This document shows positions 1 to 12,584 of a stretch of DNA of 64,000 bases, in pieces. This DNA is from Dichetophora obliterata (lineage: Eukaryota; Arthropoda; Insecta; Diptera; Sciomyzidae): the NCBI GenBank assembly GCA_963920525.1, contig OY986435.1, positions 174,504,266 to 174,568,265 on the forward strand. Direction: 5' to 3'. The notes below the pieces were generated by a model. The model was not told where the DNA came from. It did no database searches and saw nothing but the letters and a program-made list of their open reading frames with translations. A program made the position numbers and the translations under genes. Position 1 is the stretch's first letter. Each line of letters opens with the position of its first letter.

Positions 1-819
1 TTCTGCCATGGGCAATAGAATTAAATTGTCGTGAAAAAATGTTGCTTAGAAACATGTTGCAATCATTTCACGCAGCAGAACAGAGTACTGCTCTGATGAA
101 CATGTTGTGAAAATTTCCACGCTTGCCTCGCAGTTGTCATTTTTTGTTTTGAGATTTCAGCGCATTTTCACATGAAACTGAACAGAGTACTATGCTTAAA
201 ACTTTAAAAGCGTTTTTCTTCATACAAAAATGTGTTTTAAAAAATTCTATCAATCCGATTGAACTGAAATTTTAATACGTTATTGTATACGCCAATGGCA
301 GGTCACAGGTAGTAGAATTGTACATTTAAAATTAATTTTTTCCTATTTACCTCCGATTTTCCACCAAAAATCGCGATTTTTTTAAAATTTATATGTAGTT
401 GTACTGCCAGAATGGCAAGTCTACAGAACAATAATCTATATAATTGTTTCTTTTAAATTGATTCAAGCGCCGTTTTCACTCATGCCTGTTAAACATCTTT
501 TTTTTGTCCACTTTAAAAAAAGTGGACGAAAAAATTAAAAAAAAAATTAAAATAAAAAAGTTTTTTTATGTACAGTTTCAGATGTTTGTAAAACCATATA
601 AAAATACTTAAACGATTGTATTTTATTTTTTTTTTTAAATCATTCAGAAATAAACCTTGAAAAGTTAGGGCAGAGCATTGGACTACATCCTTAATTCAAC
701 ACAATTATTCGAAGTTATTTTCAATTTAGTTCGTATAAGATAAATGTGCGGCTTTTTTAAAATAACAATCTGCCTAAAAATAGAAATCTAAATATTGTTT
801 CAACAATACAAGTATAAAG
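1..819. other. Unassigned AT-rich sequence
   Basis: No gene or recognisable element. A short perfect hairpin lies near 505-528, where GTCCACTTT pairs with AAAGTGGAC. A stretch around 55-190 is rich in GCAGAAC and ACAGAGTACT words. These words resemble the subterminal repeats of the element at 28.3-30.5 kb, but the match is too short to claim kinship. Confidence 0.5.
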
Positions 820-1830
820 CCAGTTTACGTAGTACTGGAATACAACTGGTTTCAAAAAGACTGTAAAAAAACGAATACTAGCATACAATTAGTATGAAAA
901 CTACTAAAATTGAACTAGTTCAAATAATACTAATATGAAACTGGTCAATATTAAACTAATATTTAACTGGTTAAAAATATACTAGCACAAAGGTGGCTCA
1001 AATCATTTCAGTAAAAAACCTAGTTTTGATTATACTAGTATTTAACTGGTTTAAAAGTTCCCTCCAGGAAAAATCGGAAGGCTTTCATCTTAAAGTGATA
1101 AAGAAACATTCCCCACCGTATCTTTTGAAAGCTGAAGGGTAGTTTTGTATTTGTATTGTTTCCCCACCCCATCTTTTGGAAGCTTAAGTGTAGTTTTGTA
1201 TTTATATTGTTTCCAAACCGCTTCTTTAAGAATGCATGTGGAAACTTTTATTTATTGTCAAGCAATGACAATAGAAAATATTAATATCATTGTTTTCTAG
1301 CCACTTATTGTAGAATTCGATAGTCTAGTGGTAGCGCGCTCGACTCTCGCTCAGGGGTCCCGGGTTCGAATCCTGGCCGAATCCATTTTCAAAACAAGGG
1401 AGAGGAATGTTTCCACATTAATTCTTAAAACAGGGGAGAGGACTGCTTCCAATTCACTTTTGAGGACAGCGGAGAGGAATGTTTCCACATGACTTTTTAA
1501 CACAGCTGGGAGGAATGTTTCCCTCTAATGCCATGCTATGTTAAAAAAGCAATGGAGTGTGCAACAAAGGGGAATGCTTCCTACATGGAATGTTTCCTGG
1601 TAACATCCGGGAATGCTCACATTTCCTGGTGGGTTACTACTATCACAACTACTTCAAATTATGCCAGTAAAAATACAACCTTAATTCATATCGAGAGTAG
1701 GACAATTGTCTTTTCCAATGACATCAACACAGGAAAATAACCAGTTTGCTTTTGAGCTGAACTAGTACTGGTATTTTTTGACCTAGTACATTTACTAGTA
1801 TTTTAACTAGTTGGCTACACTGCAGGGTAG
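820..1830. repeat. ACTAGT-rich inverted repeat, MITE-like
   Basis: The ends (about 830-1050 and 1735-1815) are both built from iterated ACTAGT and AACTGGT words in opposite orientation, starting with AGCCAGTT on the left and finishing AACTAGTTGGCT on the right. This suggests a non-autonomous element into which the tRNA-like repeat at 1.3-1.6 kb falls. No target duplication could be fixed, so the boundaries are approximate. Confidence 0.35.
1313..1384 (+). tRNA. tRNA-Glu(CTC)-like sequence, probably a pseudogene or SINE head
   Basis: The 72-nt segment folds roughly as a tRNA. The acceptor arm GAATTCG pairs with CGAATCC with one mismatch. The A-box region reads AGTCTAGTGGTAGC, the T-arm is CCGGG-TTCGAAT-CCTGG, and a seven-base anticodon loop CTCTCGC gives anticodon CTC. 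The anticodon stem has one mismatch and one wobble. The acceptor and T-arm half recurs inverted at 2167-2191 together with its 3' flank, so this is part of a repeat rather than a clean single-copy tRNA gene. It could still be a functional tRNA-Glu; a covariance-model score would decide. Confidence 0.45.
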
Positions 1831-2199
1831 CTAATAAGTATTATTTTTTTTCATTGTCTGATGGATAAGTGTTATAGCAAATCCTTTCCTCCCCTTTTAG
1901 AAAACTTTAATTTTATAATCCTAAAAATTCTTAACACTAGATTTACGGACTGAGCCAATTTGACTCACTTAAAATTTTATTGCTATATATACCCTCCAGG
2001 AAATGTGAGCATACCCGGATGTTACCAGGAAACATTCCATGGAATGTAGGAAGCATTCCCCTTTGTTGCACACTTAATTGCTTTTTTTACATAGCATGTC
2101 ATTAGAGGGAAACATTCCTCCCCGCTGCTTTAAAAAGTCATGTGGAAACATTCCTCTCCCTTGTTATGAAAATGGATTCGGCCAGGATTCGAACCCGGT
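1359..2199. repeat. Inverted repeat carrying tRNA 3' halves (foldback)
   Basis: The left arm (about 1359-1631) and right arm (about 1988-2199) are imperfect reverse complements. Both run from the tRNA T-arm and acceptor through GAGGAATGTTTCCACAT repeats to CATTTCCTGG. The left arm holds at least four tandem copies of a module of roughly 35-45 bp containing GGGAGAGGAATGTTTCC. The right arm ends inside the tRNA and diverges just after GAACCCGG. The loop (1632-1987) is unassigned AT-rich DNA. A tRNA-derived SINE inserted head to head, or duplicated by inversion, is the simplest reading. Confidence 0.75.
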
Positions 2200-5129
2200 T
2201 TGCAAGAGAAATATATCCTTTGTACTAAATGCAATAAAAATAATTGTTTAATATGTATTTAAAAAACAGAGTTTATATGTAAAAAAATGTTTTCAATTAA
2301 GTTTTTAATAATAAATCTTTTATTTCAATTAAGTTGGAACTGGGGTTTTTCAGCAAAAAGCTCCAATTTTGTTATATGAGTCAAATTCGCTCAATTCAGT
2401 AAAAATTGGTATATAATCAACTCCCGTAAGTCTAGTGTTAATAATTGTTTACTCCAAATATCACAAACAAATATCAAGAATTTTGATTGAACTATGTATT
2501 TCCCTCGTTCTAAATGCAAAGCTTAAATAAGTAAAACAAACTAAGAACATACACACACGTAGCTTAACTAAACATGTATGCATCTTATCTAGCAATTAAT
2601 ATTATGCAATAATTTGTGAAAAAGTCAGTGTATTAACAACCATAAATAAATTTGGACATTCAAATATAAACAAGAGTTTTATTTTTTGAATTCCTGTTCA
2701 ATCGGGTTGAAAAGGTAAAAATATATTTTTTTTCCTGAATCTTAGATAGATTCCTAACTTAAAAGCTCAGTGTAAAATAACTTCTGGTATAATGGTATTG
2801 GAGGATACTGTGGTATAGGGTAATATCTCCAGTTCCGTGAAACTTATTTTGACGCAAAATTGCTAAAATTTGTGTAAACTCATAAAAAAGAGAATAGAGT
2901 TCAAGAAAATCAACGAAATTAATGGCACTACACTAATGGCGTCACTTTTTTCCACCACACTAACACCGGGTTAAATGTCATTTGAATGTCTTCCAGAAGA
3001 AGTTTATAAGGATGCCTCTTGAAAGAACTTCTTTATACGGCTATACTACTACAATTTAGACAATCTAGCGTGTTTGACAAGAAATTGTTAGTTATAGTGT
3101 ATATTTACTTTTGCTTTAAGGAATATGTAGTTTCTCTTACAAAAATAAAGCATTTTTAGATCGTCATTTTTACTGTTTTTCTTATAAAATAAGTTTGTAC
3201 TGGAATCCTTTTTCCCCTAAAATTTTTTGTGGTGATCTTGAAAACTGAACGCAACTTTTGAAACCTCTTTGAATACCACCTAAATTTTTCGATATGCCCT
3301 AATGAGCATGTTATCACAAATAACACTGTATATAAAAACATTTTAAAAATGTTGTTTCTTAAATAGACACAACGTTGAAAAGGTATTGAAACCTTTACCG
3401 TAATAAAATTGAAATATTACCGTAAGATGTAGCTTTTCTACATTTTATAAAAGTTTTGTAATTTTTGACACTTAGAAGTCAGATTTAATAGTTTAAATGT
3501 CTGACAAAAAGTTACATTAGACTGTTACGTTTAAACATTAGTACATTTGTATTAATTCCGTACATTAGTATATCAAGAGCGTCCGCAGAATTTGTTCAAG
3601 GGGGGTGGGGGCAAAGGCATGAAGGTGTCTATAATGTACATAAAGAAAATGTAACCTATATAATTCCATTTTCTAAGATTTTTGGTACTAATTTTGTTAT
3701 CATGATAACCCGGTTGACACACGCTTGTACACATAAAAAAATTATATTTATTTCAAAGATGGGGTTAAAATCTTTCTCGTATCATGCCCGAAACATTTTC
3801 AAATTACATTTTTTTCATGTAATTTCAAAAATATTTTTCTAAGCAAATTTTCTTAGTAATTGACTAAATTAGATAATGTGATGTCTCCTTTATTCTTAAA
3901 TAAAATCGCATAAATTAGTATTAAGCCCTAAAGTTTTTCTCTTTTCAAATAAGAATACAAAATTTTTCCAATATTTTTTTTTTTAAATAAAAAGACTAAG
4001 ACCAGCAAAATTTTCAAACCATTTTTTCCAGTTTTGGAGGCCTATAACTCATAAACGATTTGTGAGCGGCCTGAAATGTATCAGATTTAGACTTGGGAGG
4101 TAAAAATACATGACATCCGCAAAAATTAAGAATTAGAGTTGTCGCTATTCTCGAAATGTTTCCCGAATGGACATCAACGGACTTATTTCTTTTTTCAACA
4201 TGCATCAGTTCTAGCGGCATGCAAGTTACTAAAATCGAGTTTGGAAACATGCCTATTATATGAACTATTAAAAAAAATTATTTATAAAGAGGTACATACA
4301 TTAAAGATGGGTTTTGGAATCCATTCACTTTCTAAACATATTCCAGAACCTCCCTGTAAGGCTTGATTCTGCATCCTGGATGTTATATAAGCAAGTGACG
4401 CAAAAAAATCCAGAAAATTCTCAAAATGGGTGGACTAAGATAATGGGAATGTGAAAGCGTTTTCTTAAAAAGAATTTGCCATCAGATCTTTTTAAAAATC
4501 AGTGCATGATTTAAAATTAGCCTACTTTATTCAGAATCTGCTAATTTTTTCGCTTTTGAATTAGAAGCTTTTCCCTCGCCTTGATCACTGCATTTTTTTA
4601 AATTTAAATCTTGCATGATTGTTAGCAATTTTATTAAGCTTACGAAAAAACTATCCAAACTGGATTATCTTCATGACAGAAAAACAATTTTTTTAAGCCG
4701 ACTTTTGGGAAAGCATTTAGTTTTTTAAACTCATTTTATTTTGTTTTCTTCCTGTGTTTAATTACTTTAAAACATAAATTCACTTATCGTTCAAGTTCAT
4801 ACGCGTTATTGGCTTAAATGCCCTTACCATCTGTTTCTCTGAAGAAAGATCTTCGACTAATAGGGATATCATTACTTATCATTCCTCAATTTCTCGTAAG
4901 AATAACATCGTAATTTTTTCTATTTCATTCGTAGAATTTAATAATAGCTTCGTACTATTTTGTATTAGTTGAGTTTAAAAAATTTACAACCGAAATCTTT
5001 CAGTCTGGTTTTTGAACAATTACCGAATATAAAGAAATGTATGATTGCAAAGTGGCCGTAGTCTACTGAAAAAGTCCGTCCCCCGTAAGCTAAAAAACTG
5101 TGGTTCCAACTCCAGGTAAGATAGAATGT
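2200..5129. other. No gene seen
   Basis: AT-rich sequence with short spurious open frames only. A G-rich patch at 3598-3612 resembles the guanine run just inside some hAT-type ends, but no partner end was found. Confidence 0.5.
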
Positions 5130-6315
5130 TGTCTTTTTTTTTTGTTATTAGTAAATGTAACAGATGTATCGTATAAATGTATTTTTTTTTTGTACGAATA
5201 CGAATAAAATATTTGTAATATGTACCTAACTACGTCCAATCTACGAATCCTATTCGGAACTAAAAACTATTAATAAAATTCGTAGAATGGACACAGTTAT
5301 TAGTAATATTTACTCACAAAATTTCTTGTGTGCAAGAATACGTAATGATAAGTGCCTGTGAAACAAGGGCAAATGAAATGGTCTCTGAAATGGGCAAACT
5401 TATTACTGCGACGGGTACAACATTCTATTTAAAAATGCATGCATGAATTAGCTTAGCTTTGTTTATAAATATACTTTAAAAAAGTATTTTTGACTTCTCT
5501 TCAAAATATATTAACATTTATAATGGAACTATCGTCATATAAAATCAAAAATCCGTAAGTTACAATAAATTCAAAATTGACTTTTTGATTGATTATTGAT
5601 GCATATGTATATATATATACATGCATATGTATTGATGCATACACAACATGGTCATCCACAGGGGGGAAGGGAAGCGATCGCCCCCTAGACATTGAATTTT
5701 TTAATTATCTTCATATTGAATCAAAAAGCATTAAGCTACAACTAAAAAATTTTACGGGAGAGTTAAAAAACTTTCCAAATTGTAATTGTATGTAGCGGTC
5801 AAACTTTGAGAGTTTAGCAATTTTTTACTAAAAACGTCGTTTTTATTTTTAGGAGTGTACATTTTAGCAGGAACATGTGCATCATTAATCAATCAAAAAG
5901 TCGACTATGAATTTATTGTAACTTACGGTTTTTTTGATTTTTTTATGACGATATTTCCATTATAAATGTTAACATATTTTGAAGAGAAGTCAAAAATACT
6001 TTTTTTAAAGTATATTTATAAATAAAACCGAGCTAATCCATGCATGCATTTTTAAATAGAATGTTGTACCCGTCGCAGTTATAAGTTACGATACCATTTC
6101 ATTTACCCTTGTTTCACAAGCACTTAATACGTATTCTTACACTCAAAAAATTTTGTGACTAAATATTGCTAATAACTGCGTCCATTCTACGAATTTTATT
6201 CAGTTTTCAGTTACGAATAGGATTCGTACATTGGACGTAGTTTGGTAAATATTACAAATATTTTATTTGTATTCGTACAAAAACAAATGTATATTGGTTA
6301 CATTTATTAATAATG
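5130..6315. mobile_element. Foldback element with ~450-bp arms
   Basis: The left arm (about 5130-5605) and right arm (about 5880-6315) are reverse complements over most of their length, with small indels. Shared landmarks are TACGAATCCTATTCG, GCGACGGGTACAACATTC and AAAAATGCATGCATG. The 275-bp loop contains a G-rich patch (AGGGGGGAAGGGAAGCGATC). There is no transposase, so the element is non-autonomous. Outer target duplications were not identified, so the ends may extend slightly beyond the stated positions. Confidence 0.85.
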
Positions 6316-6761
6316 AAAAAAATAATAATAAGTTAAGAAAAATATGTAATAAGGTAGTTAAGTAGTTAAGTAACTAATTTAAAATTTAAAAAACAAATTT
6401 AATATATTTTCCTTTCCTTGCCTCAACCATTTTTGCATTATCTTTAGCCAATGCCTTCCATTTTCACTAAAACAAAAAGCTTACGAAAAATTTACTAAAC
6501 ATTTACGAAAAAGAAAAATTACATTTGTGAAACAATGCAGACGATTTAATCATCATGGTTGCTGAATTTATGTAAAAATTGCTTAAATTAGTAAAAATAA
6601 AATGTTTCCCTTATCTAATATCTTAAAAAAATACATTTTTAAAAAGACTTACTTTTTTGGTCAGGGTTCACTTTTCTGTGGAAATGCCCATACACAAATT
6701 GGTTAGTTTGAATTGTTAAATTTTAGATTTATCGGACGTAATATTTAAGAATCCTCTAAAT

Positions 6762-7259
6762 AAGTGATGCTCAACTGGGCTCCTATGGTTTACGGGAAGT
6801 TCGTAAATTTAAAATTTTTACAGTTTCTATGCAGTTTGTTTTAGATACCAAGCACGAAAAATTATTATTTTTGTAAAGTACAGACAATTTAGCTTTATAA
6901 TGATTTATTTAAAAGCTTTGCAGATTAAAGACATAATTATGCAAACTTATGTCTCTTCTAACAGTTTATATTTCTTGCTGGGATGGTTGTGTTTCTTATT
7001 TTGGTTACAGTGGAACAATTTTCACATTTTGTGGATTTTAAAACTAAGAGAGACAATTTTTTCAGAAATTCTAACTATGCAGTTGCACAATGAATGTGCA
7101 AGGACAATTTGAATTATATAGCTGCATATAAGTGCTTTTGCCCACCGTGCAATGTTGTTGACTACAAATGCACACACGAGCTACTTTGTTTTTGTTTTAC
7201 GTGAAAAGCCGCTGCCAGCCCGCTGTTGGCAGTGCGAGCTAACGAGTTGAGCATCACTA
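6762..7259. mobile_element. hAT-like MITE, 498 bp
   Basis: The terminal inverted repeats are AGTGATGCTCAACT on the left and AGTTGAGCATCACT on the right. They are flanked by a perfect 8-bp direct repeat, CTCTAAAT (6754-6761 and 7260-7267). An 8-bp target duplication with an AGTG-type end is typical of hAT-derived MITEs. The interior has no coding capacity beyond spurious short frames. Confidence 0.85.
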
Positions 7260-7284
7260 CTCTAAATTATAATAATAATAAATA

Positions 7285-7616
7285 AACTGGCCATTTCTGC
7301 CCCTAGAAGGACTTTGACCTAGCTTCTATTGATCAATTGTATCGTGCGCGTTATTAAATGTTTGATCACAAATGACCGAGCACTGGACCTACGTGTTTTA
7401 TGCCGACTGCGAACGGATTATGTTCTCAAAAAGCTTTACATGGCAATTTTTACTCTCAGAGGTTTGTCATTGTTTGCAGAGAGGTGACAACCGATCAGAA
7501 AAATTAACTCAATTGAAAAAACTTTCTGTCTGAGCTAGAATTGAACCCGGGCTACCACGGTTCTTTAGCTTAGGGGCCACGCACTCTACGCACTAGGCTA
7601 CGGGCGCCACTTTAAA
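7285..7616 (-). mobile_element. tRNA-derived SINE (minus strand)
   Basis: Read on the minus strand, a tRNA-like head (7616 down to about 7543) has an A box near TAGCCTAGTGCGTAGAG and a B box GGGTTCAATTC. Its anticodon and acceptor stems are poorly paired. The body follows with ATTGCCATGTAAAGC in disrupted form, GTCGGCATAAAAC and GTAGGTCC. I recall this body from SINEs abundant in tephritid and other higher flies. The family assignment is from memory; the Pol III boxes are visible directly. Confidence 0.65.
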
Positions 7617-8102
7617 TTACTATGAAGAAAAATAGCGGCCAAGTCACCGAACAAACATTGCAACATTATCAACTCTATCAACTTCAACAATAAAAAAAAC
7701 TTTATCCAAAAAACGCTGTTTTGACACCATTCTAATTACACTAGTGAACAATTGAAATGAAAAAAAATTTGCGCGATGAAAACGACATAGCTAGTTCGAT
7801 TGAGTATTGTTTCTAAATAAAAAATAAAAAAATCTTTAAGACTTTTCCAAGGTTGGTTCGGATTTTTTTTTTGTTTTAGAAGAATTTTTCAACTTTTTTG
7901 AGTTTTGAAAAATATGTCCCCAGTTATGATTCTTGTATTTTAAAAGTATCTATTTATTTTACAAATGAGGCATAAATACCTGTAATTGAAGTTATCATTT
8001 TTACTGGTCTAACGGTTTTTGTGGAAATATTCTGAATACTACATTTGTGAAAGAGTTTAAAATATACCGTTTTTTAACATTTCCCCATTTTAAAGTACGC
8101 AA
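7617..8102. other. No gene seen
   Basis: AT-rich sequence between the SINE and the tandem repeat, with no recognisable element. Confidence 0.4.
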
Positions 8103-8190
8103 AAATATATATTTGGTTAATATATGAAGTATATGATTAATATATAAAATATATGATTAATATATGAAAAAAATATTTAATATATATTTT
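8103..8190. repeat. ~20-bp AT tandem repeat
   Basis: Three to four degenerate units of about 20 bp (TATATGAAGTATATGATTAA and variants) lie in tandem. Confidence 0.75.
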
Positions 8191-8454
8191 GGTTTTGTGT
8201 TTTATTTGTTGTTAAAAATAAATATTTTTAAAAAAATTTTTAGGTAAAAATTATGATTGTAGCAGTTTGGGTATTTTACTTATTGCAGTTTTAGTGAAAA
8301 TTCTCAAAATTACCTGCACTTAAGTCGACTTGGTGCGTTCGTACAAAAAATTCTTCAAGCTTTAAAAACCCAAGATATTACTTACTAACAATGTTCTTGT
8401 ACGTTTTTAGCTAAATTTAAGTTTTAATAACATTTGCAACATTGTAACTGATGG

Positions 8455-8530
8455 TTTTGGAGGTGCCACGCCCCCTTGTCCAATGCACATAGCAGATTAT
8501 CAGTGAAACGGCACGAGTAACTTGTGGTCG
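8455..8530 (-). repeat. Dispersed repeat fragment (shared with 27.6-27.85 kb)
   Basis: The minus strand reads GTGCCGTTTCACTGATAA followed by a GGACAAGGG stretch and GGCACCTCC. The same blocks occur on the plus strand at about 27,580 (GGCACCTCC), 27,685 and 27,800 (GTGCCGTTTCACTGATAAC, then GGACAAGGG). This defines a repeat family with at least three fragments here. No termini or coding sequence were recognised. Confidence 0.65.
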
Positions 8531-9339
8531 AATATTGAATTACGAGGCCGTGTGGGCTATAACTAAATAACTATTCGATATCGCATACTTGGCTTGTATA
8601 GGATGTAATTTTGCGTATTTTCACTAAAACCACAATAAGTAAATTGTCCGATCGACTACAAACATAATTTGTTGTATCATAAGCAAAACATGCATGAAAT
8701 TTCTATTTTTGTGTACTTTAATGTGTTCTTTATTTGTAAGAAATTTCACCATCCTAATATATATTCACAAATGTTACCTAAAAAAATGCTTATTGTAGGG
8801 TAACCGTCAGAGATAGCGAAAAATTGATGAAAGAATGGTTTTTGTACATATTATCAAATTCTTAAATTTCCTCTTACACCTCATATGGCTTGATTTTTAT
8901 TTAAGAAATTTAATTTTAACGCTCATATTTCAGGTCAAAGGTAATAATAATTCAAATCAGTTTAGAAACACTGGAGAAAATTGTACCGAACTGTTTTGCT
9001 ACGCCTATTTATATACTGATGATAGTAAAAACTATTTCTAATTAATTGCTTAAATGCTTGATTTAAATAAATTAGAATTGACTTGAAAAACAGAGAACCA
9101 AAAAAAATTTTACAGTATAATGACTTATGTTTATTTTGCATTATCTTTGAAACTATGTACACTAAACATATAAAATAATATGTTATTTTATTCTTTATTT
9201 TATTCACTTTTCAAAAAGTTTCAACAAAAGTTGAAACATTATTATGTTCTCAAAACAAATGAAAAAAAAAACAAAAAAGGTGCATATCATGAAGCCGAAA
9301 AAAACTTGTACTCTGCAGAAATCATTATAGAAGTCATTA

Positions 9340-10085
9340 TATTTTAACACTAGTATTTTGTGTGTTGGCCCTTAGCAATTTTAACAGCGTGCACCTTTTT
9401 TGGCACTGATAGAGACAAAGTCTTTGTGATGTGAGGGTTAATTGACGCCTATGTCTTTTATAGTGCAACTTTAAACTCTTCTTTGTTTTAAACGGTTTTT
9501 ATCTTAGTTTTTTTTCATAAGGGCACACAAATGTTCGATTAAGTTTAAATCGGTACTTTAAGTGGATGAAGAAGCATTATTTTGCAGTTGTACAGCAGAT
9601 ATTCTTTAACCACAAGTGAGGAATGCTTTGGACCGTTATCGCTTTAATTGTCGACGATTTCTAATTTTGCAGCTGTTTATCGCAAATTGTTCTTTCACAT
9701 GTTTAAATAATCAAATTTCTTCATCGTGCCGTCAACAAACTGAAAGTATCAAACCTCCTTAGTTCCCATTGCACCCCAAAGTTTTATTAACATCTTCAAG
9801 ATTCAATGCTTTTTCCTTCTTTATCTACTCAAAACATCGTCCATTCGATGAAAATATATTGATTGAATTTTGAATAATCTGTAAATTTCACTGAGTTCAA
9901 AAACTCTATTGGCTTCCTCACACACTCTTTTGCATATATCCTATTATATCCTTTTAAGACTTCCGAATGCAAAAAATTTTGAAATTTTATTTAATTATTT
10001 GACCTACTTTCCTTTGTGCTTATACAAATAACATTTTTTTGGCCTTGCACTTCAACTTGGTTCAAACCACTTTTTCTGATACATA
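9340..10085 (-). pseudogene. Tc1-like transposase relic
   Basis: Read on the minus strand, the fragment runs from the DNA-binding/linker region into the catalytic core and to the C-terminus. Recognisable pieces in order are FTDYSKFNQ (first catalytic Asp region), SDNGPKHSS (the D-N-x-P-K-H block of the second Asp), STDLNLIEHLC (the D-L-N-P-I-E-x-L block of the third acidic residue) and a GPTHKI-like end. Many stops and at least one frameshift interrupt it. The N-terminal half is missing; the break at about 10,085 is where the next element begins. The fragment probably belongs to the element that bounds this interval. Confidence 0.8.
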
Positions 10086-10191
10086 AAGGGTGTTTTCTAT
10101 AGAGTGGTTCTACTTTGAGTTGGCAGCATTGCTTTATTTGACCACTTATTTAACAGCTGATAGTTGTTTTCTCTTCAATTTGCTTTGACAT

Positions 10192-11128
10192 TTATTCGTA
10201 TATCTACTTACACCAGAGCAACGCGAGCAAATTGTGGAAATTTTTAATCAAAATAATGGTTCTGTTCGTCAAACTTATCGTGCACTTCGTCCATTTTATG
10301 GCGTACATAATCGTCCTTCAGAGCTGCTAATTCGAAGAACAACAGATCGTTTTCGGACCACATTTACTGTTACTGATAATGTGCATTCCGTGAGACGCCG
10401 AACAGTGCGCACTGAAGAATCTGTAGCCGCTGTACAGGAAAGCATTGAAGATGATCCTAATCAATCAATTCGTCGCCGTTCTCAGCAACTGGGGTTGTGT
10501 CCTTCCACTTTTTGGAAGATTTTACGAAAAGATCTTGGCTTAAAACCTTTCAGGATTCAACTTGTGCCGGAATTAAAGTCAAACGACCATCGTATACGCC
10601 GCCAATTCGACGTCTCACAGCCAATTCGACAAAGCACAAATTGATATTGATTTTGAATTTCCATGGAAAATTTTATTTTCCGATGAAGCTAATTTTTGGT
10701 TGAATGGGTACGTAAATAAGCAGAATTGTCATATTTGGAGTGAGGAGAATCCACAAGCACTACCTTTCGACCTTTGTCGAAACACCACAGAAAATTACTG
10801 TTTGGTGCGCTTTATGGGCTGGCGGAGTCATTGGCCCATATGTCCTCAAAAACGATGATGGTCAGAATGTTACTGTCAATGGTGAACGGTATAGGAACAT
10901 GATTCGAAGTTTTTTCGTACCTCAATTAGCTGGCATTAATCTTGCTGATATGTGGTTCCAACAGGACGGAGCCACATGCCACACAGCGGGCGCTACAATT
11001 GATTTACTCAAGGAAACTTCTGACGAAAAAATAGTTTCATAAAATGGCCCAATGAATTGCCCCCAAGATCGTGTGATTAAACCCCAATGGATTATTTTCT
11101 TTGGGGTAATGCAAAGTCACTTGTCTAC
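10192..11128 (+). pseudogene. IS630/Tc1/mariner-superfamily transposase (DUF4817-type N-terminus), frameshifted
   Basis: The first open segment begins TPEQREQIVEIFNQN, a helix-turn-helix region of the type annotated as DUF4817 in insect transposases, and continues for about 130 residues. Two frameshifts follow. The catalytic core is then seen as ILFSDEANFWLNGYVNK, WFQQDGATCHTA and a degenerate PPRSCD-x-TPMDYFLWG block. These are the three acidic positions of a DDE enzyme, but a stop codon replaces the residue after CD. The reading ends abruptly at about 11,128, where a G-rich hAT-type end begins. A candidate left end (AGGGTGTTTTCTATAGAG) starts at 10,087; the right end has been lost. Confidence 0.85.
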
Positions 11129-11612
11129 GTCATTGGCGTAGCAAGCGGGGGGCCAAGGAGGGCAGTTGCCCCTCTTATTTAGCTAGATAAACAATTTAAA
11201 AAGAAAACTTCAAAAGTTATTCAAAATATCAAATTTTGTACAACGATATTATGTTTGTATTATATATTTTGCTCTTATTTCTCTCTTCTTCATAAGCATG
11301 CTTTCGGATAACCATTTTCATTCTCTGTGTTTGCAAAAAGATAGAACAAAATGTAGAGTTTCTACTGCAATTTCAATTTGAAAAAAATTCAGATACACTG
11401 AAAAACTATTAAATGAAGTTGAAAAACTTGTTGCATTGGTTTTGACTGTGCCTGCATAAGCAGCATCATCTGTAACGATGACACAGAAACGACTCACTCA
11501 TGCGGCACTTATACACAATTACATAGATAAAACCGAAGAATTTAATTCGATGGAGGTGGTGAAAGAGTTTGTTTCTCGCAAGGACAGAAAGAAACATTTT
11601 GTAATAATTTAA
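11129..11612 (+). pseudogene. Internally deleted hAT element with C-terminal dimerisation domain
   Basis: A G-rich end of the form GGCGTAGCAAGCGGGGGG (about 11,129) is followed by a frame at 11,406-11,612. This frame reads LVALVLTVPA, then VTMTQKRLTHAALIHNYIDK, then VVKEFVSRKDRKKHF. That order matches the C-terminal dimerisation region of hAT transposases, with the central SNAxxERxFS segment deleted and one in-frame stop. The rest of the transposase is absent. Confidence 0.7.
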
Positions 11613-11761
11613 ATTGATATAAATTTTTGTACCTTATTGCATTTAAACCATGTAGAGATATACCTAGTCTTGCTTTTTAAAAGCAACAATTATTTCTTAT
11701 ATTTTCATATTACCATACGAAAGATCCTTTAAAAAATTATCTCTTAGATTAGAATTAGAAA

Positions 11762-12584
11762 CACGGTTGCCACTTTGGTACAATTGTACCAAAATTGGTA
11801 CGTTTATTTTAACTTGGTACCTTGGTACATTATTTTCCAAGTTGGTACGTTTTGTAAAAGATATACAATTTTACAATTTGTTACAAAAAGCGGAATTAGG
11901 TACCACTGCAGAAATGTTCAGACTTATGTTTAGTGGAACTTTCATTGCATTAAGTTCTAAAAGTTGAAAACTGACATGCTTTTCTTGTTATATATATTAA
12001 AAATCACATTTTTTGGGACTTTTTTTGAGACTTGAGGATTTTTTGTGAGAATTTCCACTAAAACAGAAAAATATCTCCGATCACAAAACTTTTCTCTTAT
12101 TACCAAAGATATTCTAAAGCAAATAAAAGACAAGTTCGATTTAGGTAAAGAAGATCTAAATGTTTTGAATATAATAACATCTTCACAAACTATATCAGAA
12201 AACAAAATTTCTTTATTGCCATAATTCAATAATTCATATTAAAATGTCATCTCATTGAATGCTCATCTCAGGTTTCAAATATTAGTTTTTAAATTTGTAA
12301 TGACGTTGGGAAAAAATGTTTTTTTTTTGAGAAAAAGTCTGGGTCGTGAAGAATGCATTGGGGGAAATTTGTTACAATGATTTTATCAATTTTGTAAATA
12401 GTCTGATGTGCCTTCTACACAGCTCAGCAGCTGCTGAACCAATATTTTTTATTTTAGCCTACTTAAAACTAAGCTAAGAAATAAATTGGAATATAAAACA
12501 CTTAACAACATAATGCTCTCTAAAAAGTTGTGTGTCGAAAGCAATGAATCTAATTATATTTGGCCATTAAAAGAACTATTTTGA
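11762..12584 (+). pseudogene. Second hAT relic (different family), C-terminal fragments
   Basis: The left end is marked by GGTTGCCACTTTGGTAC and repeated TTGGTAC words. Two coding pieces follow. At about 12,050-12,232 there is a helical stretch including DILKQIKDKFDLGKEDLNVL ending in a stop. At 12,331-12,584 a piece contains MCLLHSSAAAEPIFFILAYLK and, after a one-base frameshift near 12,466, RNKLEYKTLNNIML. The H-S-S-A-A-A-E-x-I-F block is the hallmark of the hAT dimerisation domain. The catalytic part is missing. Confidence 0.75.
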
